NCBI RefSeq assembly: GCF_019891175.1
Contig: NZ_CP072600.1
Span: forward strand, 3,720,001-3,784,000
From: Leptothermofonsia sichuanensis E412
GTDB lineage: Bacteria > Cyanobacteriota > Cyanobacteriia > Leptolyngbyales > Leptolyngbyaceae
DNA length: 64,000 nt
Direction of reading: 5' to 3'
Part shown: positions 55,780 through 63,069 of the stretch, in pieces
Position numbering within the stretch: the first letter of the stretch is position 1
Layout: each line of letters starts with the position of its first letter
Notes under the pieces: model-generated
What the model was told of the DNA's origin: nothing
Databases searched by the model: none
The model's input: the letters and a program-made list of their open reading frames with translations, nothing else
Made by a program: the position numbers and the translations under genes

Positions 55780-56484
55780 ATGAAGGGATTCTTTTCGCCT
55801 GCTCCAATCCTGATGCGGAAGCAGGAAATGCTTGATGTCCAGGATTTAGAAGGAGCCTGGAAAATTTGCTGGCAACTCGGCGATCGCCGCTTATTTTCAG
55901 CGGTGTACACCCGCATTGACCAGGTGTTTGTAATTTGGGGCCTGATGGCAGTCTTGATGTTTTCCGTGGCACAGATGATGCCATTGAGTTGGGGAATACA
56001 GGCGATCGCCTGGTCGGCCCTGACAGCGATTGGCATTATCTCTATGGTAGGGTTGACCACTTTTTGGGCACGGGTTGAACGGCTGATGTGGTTGGTGTAT
56101 TGTTGGGCAGCTCTGATGCTGGGCGGCATCGTCCTGACTGACCTGAGTATTTTTCTAGGTTGGGGAACAATTCTCATTAGTCTATGCCCACTCTGGTTGG
56201 GGTTAAGCGCGATCGGTTACTTTTGCACAGGTCTTGGATTGCAATCCCGCACATTCATGCTGCTGGGTCTGGTGCATCTCGCCAGTGCCTGGTACGTGCA
56301 ATATTTGGGGACATGGCAATTTCTGGTAACCGGTATTGTGATTGGCGGCAGTCTCCTGTTTCTGGCCCAGGTGCAATGGGACATGCGACCACCGATTGAC
56401 TATGCCCTTCTAACCGTTGAGCAGCAAGAATTCAACCGGCGGCAGCACCAATTACGCCTGAGGAATGAGGACTTTATCACCTGA
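55780..56484 (+). CDS. Six-helix membrane protein of unknown function
   Basis: 234 residues. A soluble start (MRKQEMLDVQDLEGAWKICWQLGDRRLFSAVYTRI) is followed by about six hydrophobic helices (53-205) and a soluble tail rich in Gln/Arg (QQEFNRRQHQLRLRNED). Some resemblance to uncharacterised cyanobacterial integral membrane proteins is likely from composition, but no family motif is seen. The start at 55780 is the first of two Met; MRKQ at 55813 is an alternative. Confidence 0.75.
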   Translation: MKGFFSPAPILMRKQEMLDVQDLEGAWKICWQLGDRRLFSAVYTRIDQVFVIWGLMAVLMFSVAQMMPLSWGIQAIAWSALTAIGIISMVGLTTFWARVERLMWLVYCWAALMLGGIVLTDLSIFLGWGTILISLCPLWLGLSAIGYFCTGLGLQSRTFMLLGLVHLASAWYVQYLGTWQFLVTGIVIGGSLLFLAQVQWDMRPPIDYALLTVEQQEFNRRQHQLRLRNEDFIT

Positions 56485-56528
56485 ATTTTCACCCCGGCGT
56501 TGCTGATTTTGGGTATGAATTCAGCGTT

Positions 56529-56579
56529 GTATCAATTAAAACTTCGTTCCAATTGATACTGCTATTCATCACCACCTCC
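56529..56579 (-). repeat. Hairpin repeat with covarying stem, copy 2
   Basis: GTATCAATT pairs with AATTGATAC. Compared with copy 1, a G:C pair has become C:G, so pairing is kept. The tail TGCTATTCATCACCACC matches the other copies. Confidence 0.75.
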
Positions 56580-56641
56580 ACCCCAGAGGGCACAGAGAAC
56601 ACCGAGTCATTCCTTGGTGTCCTTTGTGCCTTCGTGGTTAT
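56573..56641. repeat. Dispersed CACAGAG/CTTTGTG inverted repeat
   Basis: CCCCAGAGGGCACAGAGAA pairs loosely with the GTCCTTTGTGCCTTCGTGG end; same family as 5536-5592. Confidence 0.65.
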
Positions 56642-56969
56642 TTTGGGGGCTGAACAGTTACTGTGTAACAGATAATGAACTTCTTTCTTAAGAAGCGTTG
56701 CCTTCTACCCGTAGACAGTGAAGCTTTCTCAGTTTAGCGAATATCATTAGATTCATAAGATAAGCGCACTGGATGGAAGTTATGCCGCTGTGATCCATTA
56801 CCTTCTCTTAAAGGAGAGCGACGGTAGAGAGAAGGGCAGTGCATATAGAGCAACAGCTGGTTGTGGAGTTTTTGTCGCTTCCTCCACTTTGTCCCTACCA
56901 AAGAAAGGTTAAATCCTTTATCAGAGCGGTCTGAGGCAGGGAACGCCTATGCTTTACCTATAGAGAGCC

Positions 56970-57002
56970 GGGGCTTGGACTGAATCCTTCAGTTTAAGCC
57001 CC
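56970..57002. promoter_or_regulatory. Strong hairpin upstream of the NTF2-like gene
   Basis: GGGGCTTGGACTGAA and TTCAGTTTAAGCCCC pair over 15 positions with two mismatches around 3 bases. It lies 45 bp upstream of the start. No T run follows, so it is not a clear terminator; it may be a leader element. Confidence 0.5.
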
Positions 57003-57046
57003 ATATTTCCCGCTAAACTTCCTGACTGCATCATCTTCCTAACTGA

Positions 57047-57457
57047 ATGATTGCTTCCAGTATGGCAGGTGTCCAGATGAACCCAGAGCAAATAAGGGCC
57101 ACTATCCAGAGAGCAGGTGAAACCTGGATGAATGGGGATGCCGACGAGTTTGCCAGACTGTTTCTGCCCGATGGCGAGTTGATTGTCCCTGGTTATCGCT
57201 GGCAGGGGCAGCAAGCCATCCACGATGTTGTGGCTGAGTTCAGTGCGACTCATACGGATGTCAACGTTAATATCCGTCGGATTCTGGTTGAGGGCGATAG
57301 TGCCGTCGTGGAGTGGGTTTGGGAAGACACAGAAACTCAGACCGGAAAGCGAACCCAGGCGGAAGATGCGATCGCCGTCGATTTTGAGCAGGGACAGATA
57401 CGGCGCTGGCGGGAGTACATTGATACCGAATCTCCCAGGGCCACCGTTCATCAATAA
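57047..57457 (+). CDS. NTF2-like (SnoaL/SgcJ type) protein
   Basis: 136 residues; in-frame ATGs at 57062 and 57077 are alternatives, and MNPEQIRATIQRA at 57077 looks most like a family start. The pattern AGETWMNGDADEFARLFLPDGELIVPG and the later VEWVWEDTETQTGKRT, EDAIAVDFEQGQIRRWREYID fit the NTF2-like cone fold with a hydrophobic pocket. Members are isomerases, hydrolases or binding proteins; none can be chosen. Its 3' end overlaps the thioredoxin-fold gene by 7 bp in the convergent direction. Confidence 0.85.
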   Translation: MIASSMAGVQMNPEQIRATIQRAGETWMNGDADEFARLFLPDGELIVPGYRWQGQQAIHDVVAEFSATHTDVNVNIRRILVEGDSAVVEWVWEDTETQTGKRTQAEDAIAVDFEQGQIRRWREYIDTESPRATVHQ

Positions 57458-58026
57458 CCTGGCTCATTGCCCGGTTTCCATTTGATATTGCAGCCAATGC
57501 TGGGCTTCTGGTCAGGTGAAATGGGCTGTCCTGTCAGGGTTGCCTCGATGGCCTGGCGCAAGTCCCTGCCCGTCACCGGCAACCCGTTACCGGGGCGGCT
57601 GTCGTCCAGTTGCCCCCGGTAGACCAGTTTACGCTCGCCATCGAACAGGAAAAAGTCAGGTGTGCAGGCCGCCGTGTAAGCTTTTGCCACCTCCTGGGTT
57701 TCGTCATAGCAGAACGGAAAGGTAAATCCGAGGGCGATCGCCATTTCCTTCAACTGTTCAGGGGCATCCGCAGGATAACTGGCCACATCGTTCGCACTGA
57801 TGGCGACAATGCCTAATTCACTGCCCTGATAGTCTTTGCCAAGCGTTGCCAATTGCTCTTTAACATGCTTGACATAGGGACAGTGCTGACAAATAAACAT
57901 GACCAGCAGTGCTTTTTTACCCGCCATGCTTGCCAGAGAAATCGTTTCACCAGAGACTACATCTGGTAATGAAAAGTCCGGTGCTACAGTGCCCAGCGCC
58001 AGCATGGTTGAAGGAGTCAGTGCCAT
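57451..58026 (-). CDS. Thioredoxin-fold (AhpC/TSA-like) protein
   Basis: 191 residues from MALTPSTMLALG (ATG at 58026). The longer start at 58068 would use codons from the MITE at 58053-58145 and is unlikely. FSLPDVVSGETISLA leads into the redox motif MFICQHCPYVKH (CxxC), and VAISANDV, FFLFDGERKLVYRGQLDD continue the peroxiredoxin-like fold. CxxC suggests a thiol-disulfide reductase rather than a 2-Cys peroxiredoxin. Cytoplasmic. Confidence 0.9.
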   Translation of the reverse strand: MALTPSTMLALGTVAPDFSLPDVVSGETISLASMAGKKALLVMFICQHCPYVKHVKEQLATLGKDYQGSELGIVAISANDVASYPADAPEQLKEMAIALGFTFPFCYDETQEVAKAYTAACTPDFFLFDGERKLVYRGQLDDSRPGNGLPVTGRDLRQAIEATLTGQPISPDQKPSIGCNIKWKPGNEPGY

Positions 58027-58052
58027 AAGAATGCAACGTATGAGGTATAAGG

Positions 58053-58145
58053 GAATGGCCCTGAACATAAGGGTTAAGAGATCTCCAAATTCTTGGAGAA
58101 GTTGCAGATCTGGGCGATCGCATTTAGCTTAATTCAGTGCCATTC
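58053..58145. mobile_element. 93-bp MITE-like element, family B, copy 3
   Basis: Ends GAATGGCCCTGAA and TTCAGTGCCATTC are inverted; the inner stem is AGATCTCCAAATTCTT/AGAAGTTGCAGATCT with a few mismatches. The target duplication is no longer clear. It lies just upstream of the thioredoxin-fold gene and may affect its promoter. Confidence 0.85.
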
Positions 58146-58206
58146 GGGTTATAGGGTATAGGGTACAGGGTATGGGGGCGTGTTGGCTCAAATAGTAAGC
58201 CAGCAC

Positions 58207-58270
58207 TCTACCATAAAGACATAGAGAACAGTGAGAAATGGCTCTGTGTTCTCCGTGCCTCTGTGGTGAA
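58207..58270. repeat. Dispersed CATAGAG/CTCTGTG inverted repeat
   Basis: ACCATAAAGACATAGAGAAC pairs with GTTCTCCGTGCCTCTGTGGT; same family as 33494-33558. Confidence 0.65.
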
Positions 58271-58303
58271 GTTTCGGGTAATAAAATCCTCATTCCTTAG
58301 CAA

Positions 58304-58407
58304 TTAGAGCATCGGTCCAGAATTCTAAGAAATCGAATTTCTGGTGAAAAATTCAATGAAACCTGGGTATCAGTAAAAGAAATCCGATTTCTGTACCGGC
58401 GTTCTAG
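58304..58407. mobile_element. 104-bp MITE-like element, family C, copy 4
   Basis: Ends TTAGAGCATCGGTCCAGAA and GTACCGGCGTTCTAG. The inside matches the copies of the repeat island 10 kb away. Together with the elements above it fills most of the gap 58027-58440, where no gene is seen. Confidence 0.75.
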
Positions 58408-58440
58408 AGAAGGTCAGACGCAGCTTATCTTTGATATTCT

Positions 58441-60321
58441 CTATATTCCCTCTCCTTTTCCGTCCCTATCCTGCTTCAGTGCAGCTATCACCTTTGCCAT
58501 TACCCCTGCCCAGTCCCCTGGACTATCCTGCCGAAACAGGCGCATGGTGGGATACCAGGGGCTATCTTCCCGGTGCCGCATCCATCGCCAGTCACAGGCA
58601 AAGGGCAGCAACAGCCACGCTGGCTTACCCAATGCCCCAGCCAGGTGAGCCACCGCCGTATCCACTGAAATCACCAGATCCATCCCGGCGATCGCCGCCG
58701 CTGTATCAGCAAAATCCTTGAGCTGGGGGCTGAGATCCTGAACCACACCTTCGAACCCTGATTGGGTCACGTCCGAGGCATGGGAACCCACCTGAAGACT
58801 GTAAAGCGCCACCTGAGGAATGGATTGCAGCGCCATGAATAGCGGCAGGGACGCAGACTTATTACGGTAGGATCTGAATTGATGGGGGTTGCTGGAGGGG
58901 GCACCTGCCCAGGTGATGCCAATTTTGCAGGCAGGGGGGAGAGGAGAGAGGAGAGAGGGGAGAGAAGTGAGAGGAGAGAGGTAAGGAGTTTCGTGGAGCA
59001 GGGTTTCCAGGGTTGATTGCAGGATCAGGGGGAGGCTCATCAGCGGCAGGTGAAAGTCGGCGGGGGGAAAGGGACCTGTTTTGGGGATGAGTTGGGTAAT
59101 ACCAGGAATTGGGGCAAACAGGCGATGGAGTTCCGGGGCACAGGCAACGATGATGGAAGCTCCACGCTGAGCCAGGATGGGAACATAGCGGATGAACTGA
59201 ATAGCATCACCAAAGCCCTGTTCCGCGTAGAGCAGGAGGGTTTTTCCTTGCAGATCTGCTCCTTCCCAGCGATCGCCCGGTAACTCAGGTACCTGAAATT
59301 CTGGTACCCGGAATCGCCACTCATACTCCGCAAAACCCTCTGGGAAATTGCCCTCAACCAGCAGAGCAAAGCTGAGATTCAGGTGAGCGTCAATGTAGTC
59401 GGGATCCAGGGCAATTGCCCTGCGATACTGGGCGATCGCTCCCTCCAGGTCATTCTGCTCATAGAGGGCGATACCCAGATTGGTCAGCAGTGACGGAGCA
59501 TCAGGGTTGAGCGCAACAGCCCGCTGGAAGTGGTCTACTGCCCGCTCTAGCTGCCGCCGTTCTTGCAGCATTAACCCCAGATTGTTGTGCACTTCTGCCC
59601 GCTCCAGTCCCAACTGCAAAGCGCTTGCATAGTAAGTAATGGCTCCCTCGATCTGCCCCAGAGCGCTCATGGCATTCCCCAGGTTGAAATAGACCTCTGG
59701 GTTATCCCCCTTCACCATCAAGGATTGCTGATACTGGGCGATCGCCGCCTCCACTCTGCCCTGTTCCTGCAACACATTGCCCAGGTTGTTGTGCAGTTCG
59801 GGATTTTCCGGTTCCAGGGCAAGTGCCTGCCGAAACTGCTCCTCAGCCGCTGCCAGTTGCCCCTGCTGGCGCAGAGCCTGCCCCAGATTGTTGTGTGCTC
59901 TGGCATGGCTGGGATTCAGCGCAATTGCCTGCCGATAGTGGGCGATCGCTGCTTCCCAATCCTGCTGTTTCCGCAGCAGATTGGCAAAATTGTAGTGGGC
60001 AGAGGCGTGGTTGGGGTTAAGTGCCAGCGCCCGCTGAAAATGGTGTGCGGACTCTTCCCACTGTCCTCGGTCTTGCAAGGCAACTGCCAGATTACCCTGT
60101 GCCTCCCAGTGGTCAGGTTCTACGCTCAGCAACTGCTGATAGCGAGCGATCGCTGTGTCCAGACGACCTGTCTGGTAGGCGATCGCTCCCAGCAAATGCA
60201 GCGCTGGCACATACCCCGGTTGCTGCTCCACAATCTGCTGACACGTCCACTCTGCCTCAAACAGGTTCCCGACCTGATAAGCCTGGAAAGCGTTCGCAAA
60301 TGCCTCGGAGATCGATACCAT
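58441..60321 (-). CDS. TPR protein with C-terminal GT-B glycosyltransferase domain
   Basis: 626 residues. Residues 1-325: about nine TPRs (ARAHNNLGQALRQQGQLAAAEEQFRQAL and similar). Residues 340-620: a GT-B domain related to family 9 (heptosyltransferase-like): LLLYAEQGFGDAIQFIRYVP, IGITWAG, and ISVDTAVAHLAGALGKPAWLLLPF. It probably glycosylates protein or surface polymer. Between ETPYLSPLTS and CKIGITWAG, a Leu/Ser/Pro-only stretch of about 18 residues is coded by a GAGAGGA purine tract (58935-58990), an in-frame insertion. Another such tract lies directly upstream of the start (60330-60370). Confidence 0.88.
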   Translation of the reverse strand: MVSISEAFANAFQAYQVGNLFEAEWTCQQIVEQQPGYVPALHLLGAIAYQTGRLDTAIARYQQLLSVEPDHWEAQGNLAVALQDRGQWEESAHHFQRALALNPNHASAHYNFANLLRKQQDWEAAIAHYRQAIALNPSHARAHNNLGQALRQQGQLAAAEEQFRQALALEPENPELHNNLGNVLQEQGRVEAAIAQYQQSLMVKGDNPEVYFNLGNAMSALGQIEGAITYYASALQLGLERAEVHNNLGLMLQERRQLERAVDHFQRAVALNPDAPSLLTNLGIALYEQNDLEGAIAQYRRAIALDPDYIDAHLNLSFALLVEGNFPEGFAEYEWRFRVPEFQVPELPGDRWEGADLQGKTLLLYAEQGFGDAIQFIRYVPILAQRGASIIVACAPELHRLFAPIPGITQLIPKTGPFPPADFHLPLMSLPLILQSTLETLLHETPYLSPLTSLPSLLSPLPPACKIGITWAGAPSSNPHQFRSYRNKSASLPLFMALQSIPQVALYSLQVGSHASDVTQSGFEGVVQDLSPQLKDFADTAAAIAGMDLVISVDTAVAHLAGALGKPAWLLLPFACDWRWMRHREDSPWYPTMRLFRQDSPGDWAGVMAKVIAALKQDRDGKGEGI

Positions 60322-60815
60322 AGGGAAGCTGGGAGAGAAGAGAGGAGAGAGGAGAGAGAAGAGAGGAGTATAAAAAGTGAAAAATGAAAAATAAAAAGTT
60401 GAGCGCTTTCAGACTTAAAGCCTATCCGAAAAGCCCCAACGGCCAAAGCTCAAACTCAGACTGTTGACGGGGTAATAGAGGATCTTTGTGTCCTTTGTGC
60501 CTTCGTGGTTACCATTGTGCCTTCGTGGCTACCAGAAGTCTGGCGGCTGTTGCACACTCCAGGAACGTTAACAGCAATTTAATACCAAAGTACTATTATT
60601 TAGATTTAGTTGCCGTTGAGATTGTAATCTAAACATTTGAAGCCCTTATTTTAGCCAGACCATCTGTATTCCCATTGCCCTAAATATTCCCCACTTCCCC
60701 TCTCCCTGAACCTCAAAACTTTCATCGCTCAACTCAAAGCATCTAATTCCCTCCTCGTTCCTCCCTCCTCCTTCCTTCCTCCTCGTTCCTCCCTCCTCCC
60801 TGCGTTTAACCCCCA
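60322..60815. other. Gap with half MITE, CTTTGTG repeats and pyrimidine tract
   Basis: No gene. From left: a GAGAGGA tract (60330-60370), family A half copy (60417-60463), two CTTTGTGCCTTCGTGG half repeats (60482-60530), AT-rich sequence, and a TCCCTCCTCG-type tract (60750-60800) just before recN. Confidence 0.65.
60417..60463. repeat. Family A element, half copy
   Basis: TAAAGCCTATCCGAAAAG, then CCCAACGGCCAAAGCTCAAA...CAGACTG, matches one end and the inside of 47293-47366 in reverse orientation; the other end is lost. Confidence 0.7.
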
Positions 60816-62729
60816 ATGCTGTTGTCTCTACGGATTGAAAACTTCGCCCTGGTTGACCACCTGGAACTGCAACTGGGTGCCGGGTTGACCGTGCTGACTG
60901 GAGAGACGGGAGCAGGCAAGTCCATCATTCTGGATGCGATTGATGCGGTGTTGGGGGGGAAAGTGACCAGTCGGGCAGTGCGAACAGGGGCAGAGCGGGC
61001 ATTGCTGGAAGCGACCTTTCAGATGGATGGGGAACTGGCCGCCTGGCTGGTAGCCCATGAGATTGAGGTAGCAGAGCCGTCGGCACTCATCTGTAGTCGG
61101 GAAATTACCCTCAACCAGGGCAGCCAGCGCAGCCGATCGCGGGTGAATGGGGTGGTGGTGAACAGGCAGCAAATGGAAGACTTGCGCGATCGCCTGGTGG
61201 AAATCACCGCCCAGGGGCAGACCGTCCAGATTGGGCAACCCTCCCTTCAGCGGGAATGGCTGGACAGCTACGGCGGCGATCCCTTGCTCCAGCAACGGGA
61301 ACGGGTGGCGACTGCCTGGACGGCTTATCAACAGGCAAGTCAGGCCCTCGATCGCCGTCGCCAATCTGAACAGGAGCGGCTCCAGCAGCTTGATCTGTTT
61401 GAGTACCAGTTGCGGGAACTGCATACCGCTAATCTGGAGGATCCCGACGAACTGGATCAACTGGAACAGGAACGAAACCGCCTCACTCACAGCGTTGAAC
61501 TCCAGCAGAAAAGCTACCAGGTCTACCAGGCGCTCTATGAAAATGACGGTGATGTCGAAGCCTGCGCCGATCTGTTGGGGCGTTCTGAGGAAACCTTACG
61601 GTCAATGGTAGAGTATGATTCCCAGCTTCAGCCGATTCTGGAACTGGTCAATAATGCTCTGGCACTGGTCGAGCAGGCAGGGCGGGAAATTAATTTTTAT
61701 GGTGAAAGTATCGAAGCTGACCCCCAACGGCTCCAGGCAGTGCAGGAACGCATTGTTGAACTGAAACAGATTTGCCGCAAGTATGGCCCTACCCTGGCAG
61801 ATGCGATCGCCCGACAGCAACGGTTACAGGTTGACCTGGACACTCTGACAGATGGTGGACAATCCCTGGAAGAACTGGAACAGTCCTGTGAACAGCGATA
61901 CGCAGAACTGACCGCCGCCTGTGCCCAGCTCACCCACCTGCGTCAGTCCACCGCTAAAGATCTGGAAGAGCGGCTGGTGAAGGAACTCAAGCCCCTGGCA
62001 ATGGAAAAAGTTAAATTTCAGGTACAGATTACTCCCTGCCCACCCTCTGCTCTGGGTGCCGACCAGATCACCTTTTTGTTCAGCCCCAACCCCGGCGAAC
62101 CCCTGCAACCCCTGACAGAAATTGCCTCTGGGGGGGAAATGAGCCGCTTTCTACTGGCACTCCAGGCCAGCTTCACCCAGATTGATCCCGTTGGCACTCT
62201 TGTCTTTGATGAAATTGATGTAGGTGTCTCCGGGCGAGTTGCCCAGGCGATCGCCGAAAAACTCCACCAACTCAGCCACCGCCATCAGGTTCTCTGTGTC
62301 ACCCACCAGCCCATCGTTGCAGCAATGGCAGACCACCACTTGCGGGTCAACAAAGAAATCATTGGTGATAGCCCCCCTTCTACCAACGGCAGGCGTCCCC
62401 AGGGTACAGGAAAGCGGAAAAGCCAGAACATCGAGAAATCTGACCCTGCAACTCCCCTTTCCCCTCTTCCCTCCGATGTCCGCACTGTTGTTCGGATTAC
62501 TCCCCTCAGCAACCAGCAACGCCGAGAAGAACTGGCACAACTGGCAGGGGGAGACTCTGTTCAGGAAGCGATCGCCTTTGCCGATTCCCTGTTAACGCAA
62601 GCTGCTAATCTCCGCCAAACCCATCCCATAGATTTAGCCCAGCCCTCAGAACCCCCCTCCGAATCAATCACAAAAGCTAAACCCCGATCTCGGACTTCCC
62701 ATCTCAACAAACACCGCGATAAAGTGTGA
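60816..62729 (+). CDS. recN: DNA repair protein RecN
   Basis: 637 residues; RecN is usually 550-570. SMC-like ATPase acting in double-strand break repair. Walker A GETGAGKS lies at 31-38, long coiled coils follow (150-370), SGGEMSRFLLALQ is the signature and VFDEIDVGVSG the Walker B. The excess is in the C-terminus: after NKEIIGDS an insertion of about 35 residues (PPSTNGRRPQGTGKRKSQ...), coded partly by a GGGTACAGGAAAGCGG low-complexity stretch, comes before VRTVVRITPLS, plus a 40-residue polar tail. The frame is intact. GTG/ATG context: the ATG follows a pyrimidine tract with no clear Shine-Dalgarno. Confidence 0.95.
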   Translation: MLLSLRIENFALVDHLELQLGAGLTVLTGETGAGKSIILDAIDAVLGGKVTSRAVRTGAERALLEATFQMDGELAAWLVAHEIEVAEPSALICSREITLNQGSQRSRSRVNGVVVNRQQMEDLRDRLVEITAQGQTVQIGQPSLQREWLDSYGGDPLLQQRERVATAWTAYQQASQALDRRRQSEQERLQQLDLFEYQLRELHTANLEDPDELDQLEQERNRLTHSVELQQKSYQVYQALYENDGDVEACADLLGRSEETLRSMVEYDSQLQPILELVNNALALVEQAGREINFYGESIEADPQRLQAVQERIVELKQICRKYGPTLADAIARQQRLQVDLDTLTDGGQSLEELEQSCEQRYAELTAACAQLTHLRQSTAKDLEERLVKELKPLAMEKVKFQVQITPCPPSALGADQITFLFSPNPGEPLQPLTEIASGGEMSRFLLALQASFTQIDPVGTLVFDEIDVGVSGRVAQAIAEKLHQLSHRHQVLCVTHQPIVAAMADHHLRVNKEIIGDSPPSTNGRRPQGTGKRKSQNIEKSDPATPLSPLPSDVRTVVRITPLSNQQRREELAQLAGGDSVQEAIAFADSLLTQAANLRQTHPIDLAQPSEPPSESITKAKPRSRTSHLNKHRDKV

Positions 62730-63069
62730 GGACACCCCAATGAACTCCTGGCAAGATGAAGGGCAAATGCCTAAAATTTTTAACTAAACGCTTAGAATTT
62801 CTCAGGAGTGGGCACTCTGACATTGAACCAACCAATGACAACAGAGAGCAATCGTAAACCTTAGTACACTCAATTTCGCGCTGTAATGCCAGAATCGTTC
62901 TAGATTCGGAAAATAGCCATTCGGAAAATAGTCATCCCAGGGGTGCGATCGCCTTTTTATGTCCTGAGAATACCTGCTAAACCTCCCGGTTGCGGCACGA
63001 ATGGACAGAGCTTTCAGGGCATGGATTGCCAAGAGGTATTCATTATCCTAACAATTATCTAACGAGAAT
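62730..63069. other. Gap between recN and the GAF gene
   Basis: No gene seen. A 15-bp tandem pair (ATTCGGAAAATAG plus two bases) lies at about 62914-62943. No repeat of the other families is present; the promoter of the GAF gene is expected here. Confidence 0.55.

Larger units (their letters stand above)
56485..57046. other. Intergenic region with a hairpin repeat, a CACAGAG repeat and a strong hairpin
   Basis: No gene. Features are a hairpin repeat (56529-56579), a CACAGAG repeat (56573-56641) and a hairpin near the NTF2-like gene (56970-57002). No tRNA or known small RNA can be recognised in the remaining ~300 bp. Confidence 0.6.

Noticed and set aside
56642-56969. Possible tRNA or small RNA in a 300-bp gene-free stretch
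   Set aside because: No cloverleaf, no GTTCRANTC-type T-loop and no known small-RNA signature could be recognised by eye.
62802-63032. 76-codon minus-strand frame between recN and the GAF gene
   Set aside because: No family resemblance; it contains a tandem repeat and probably the GAF gene promoter.
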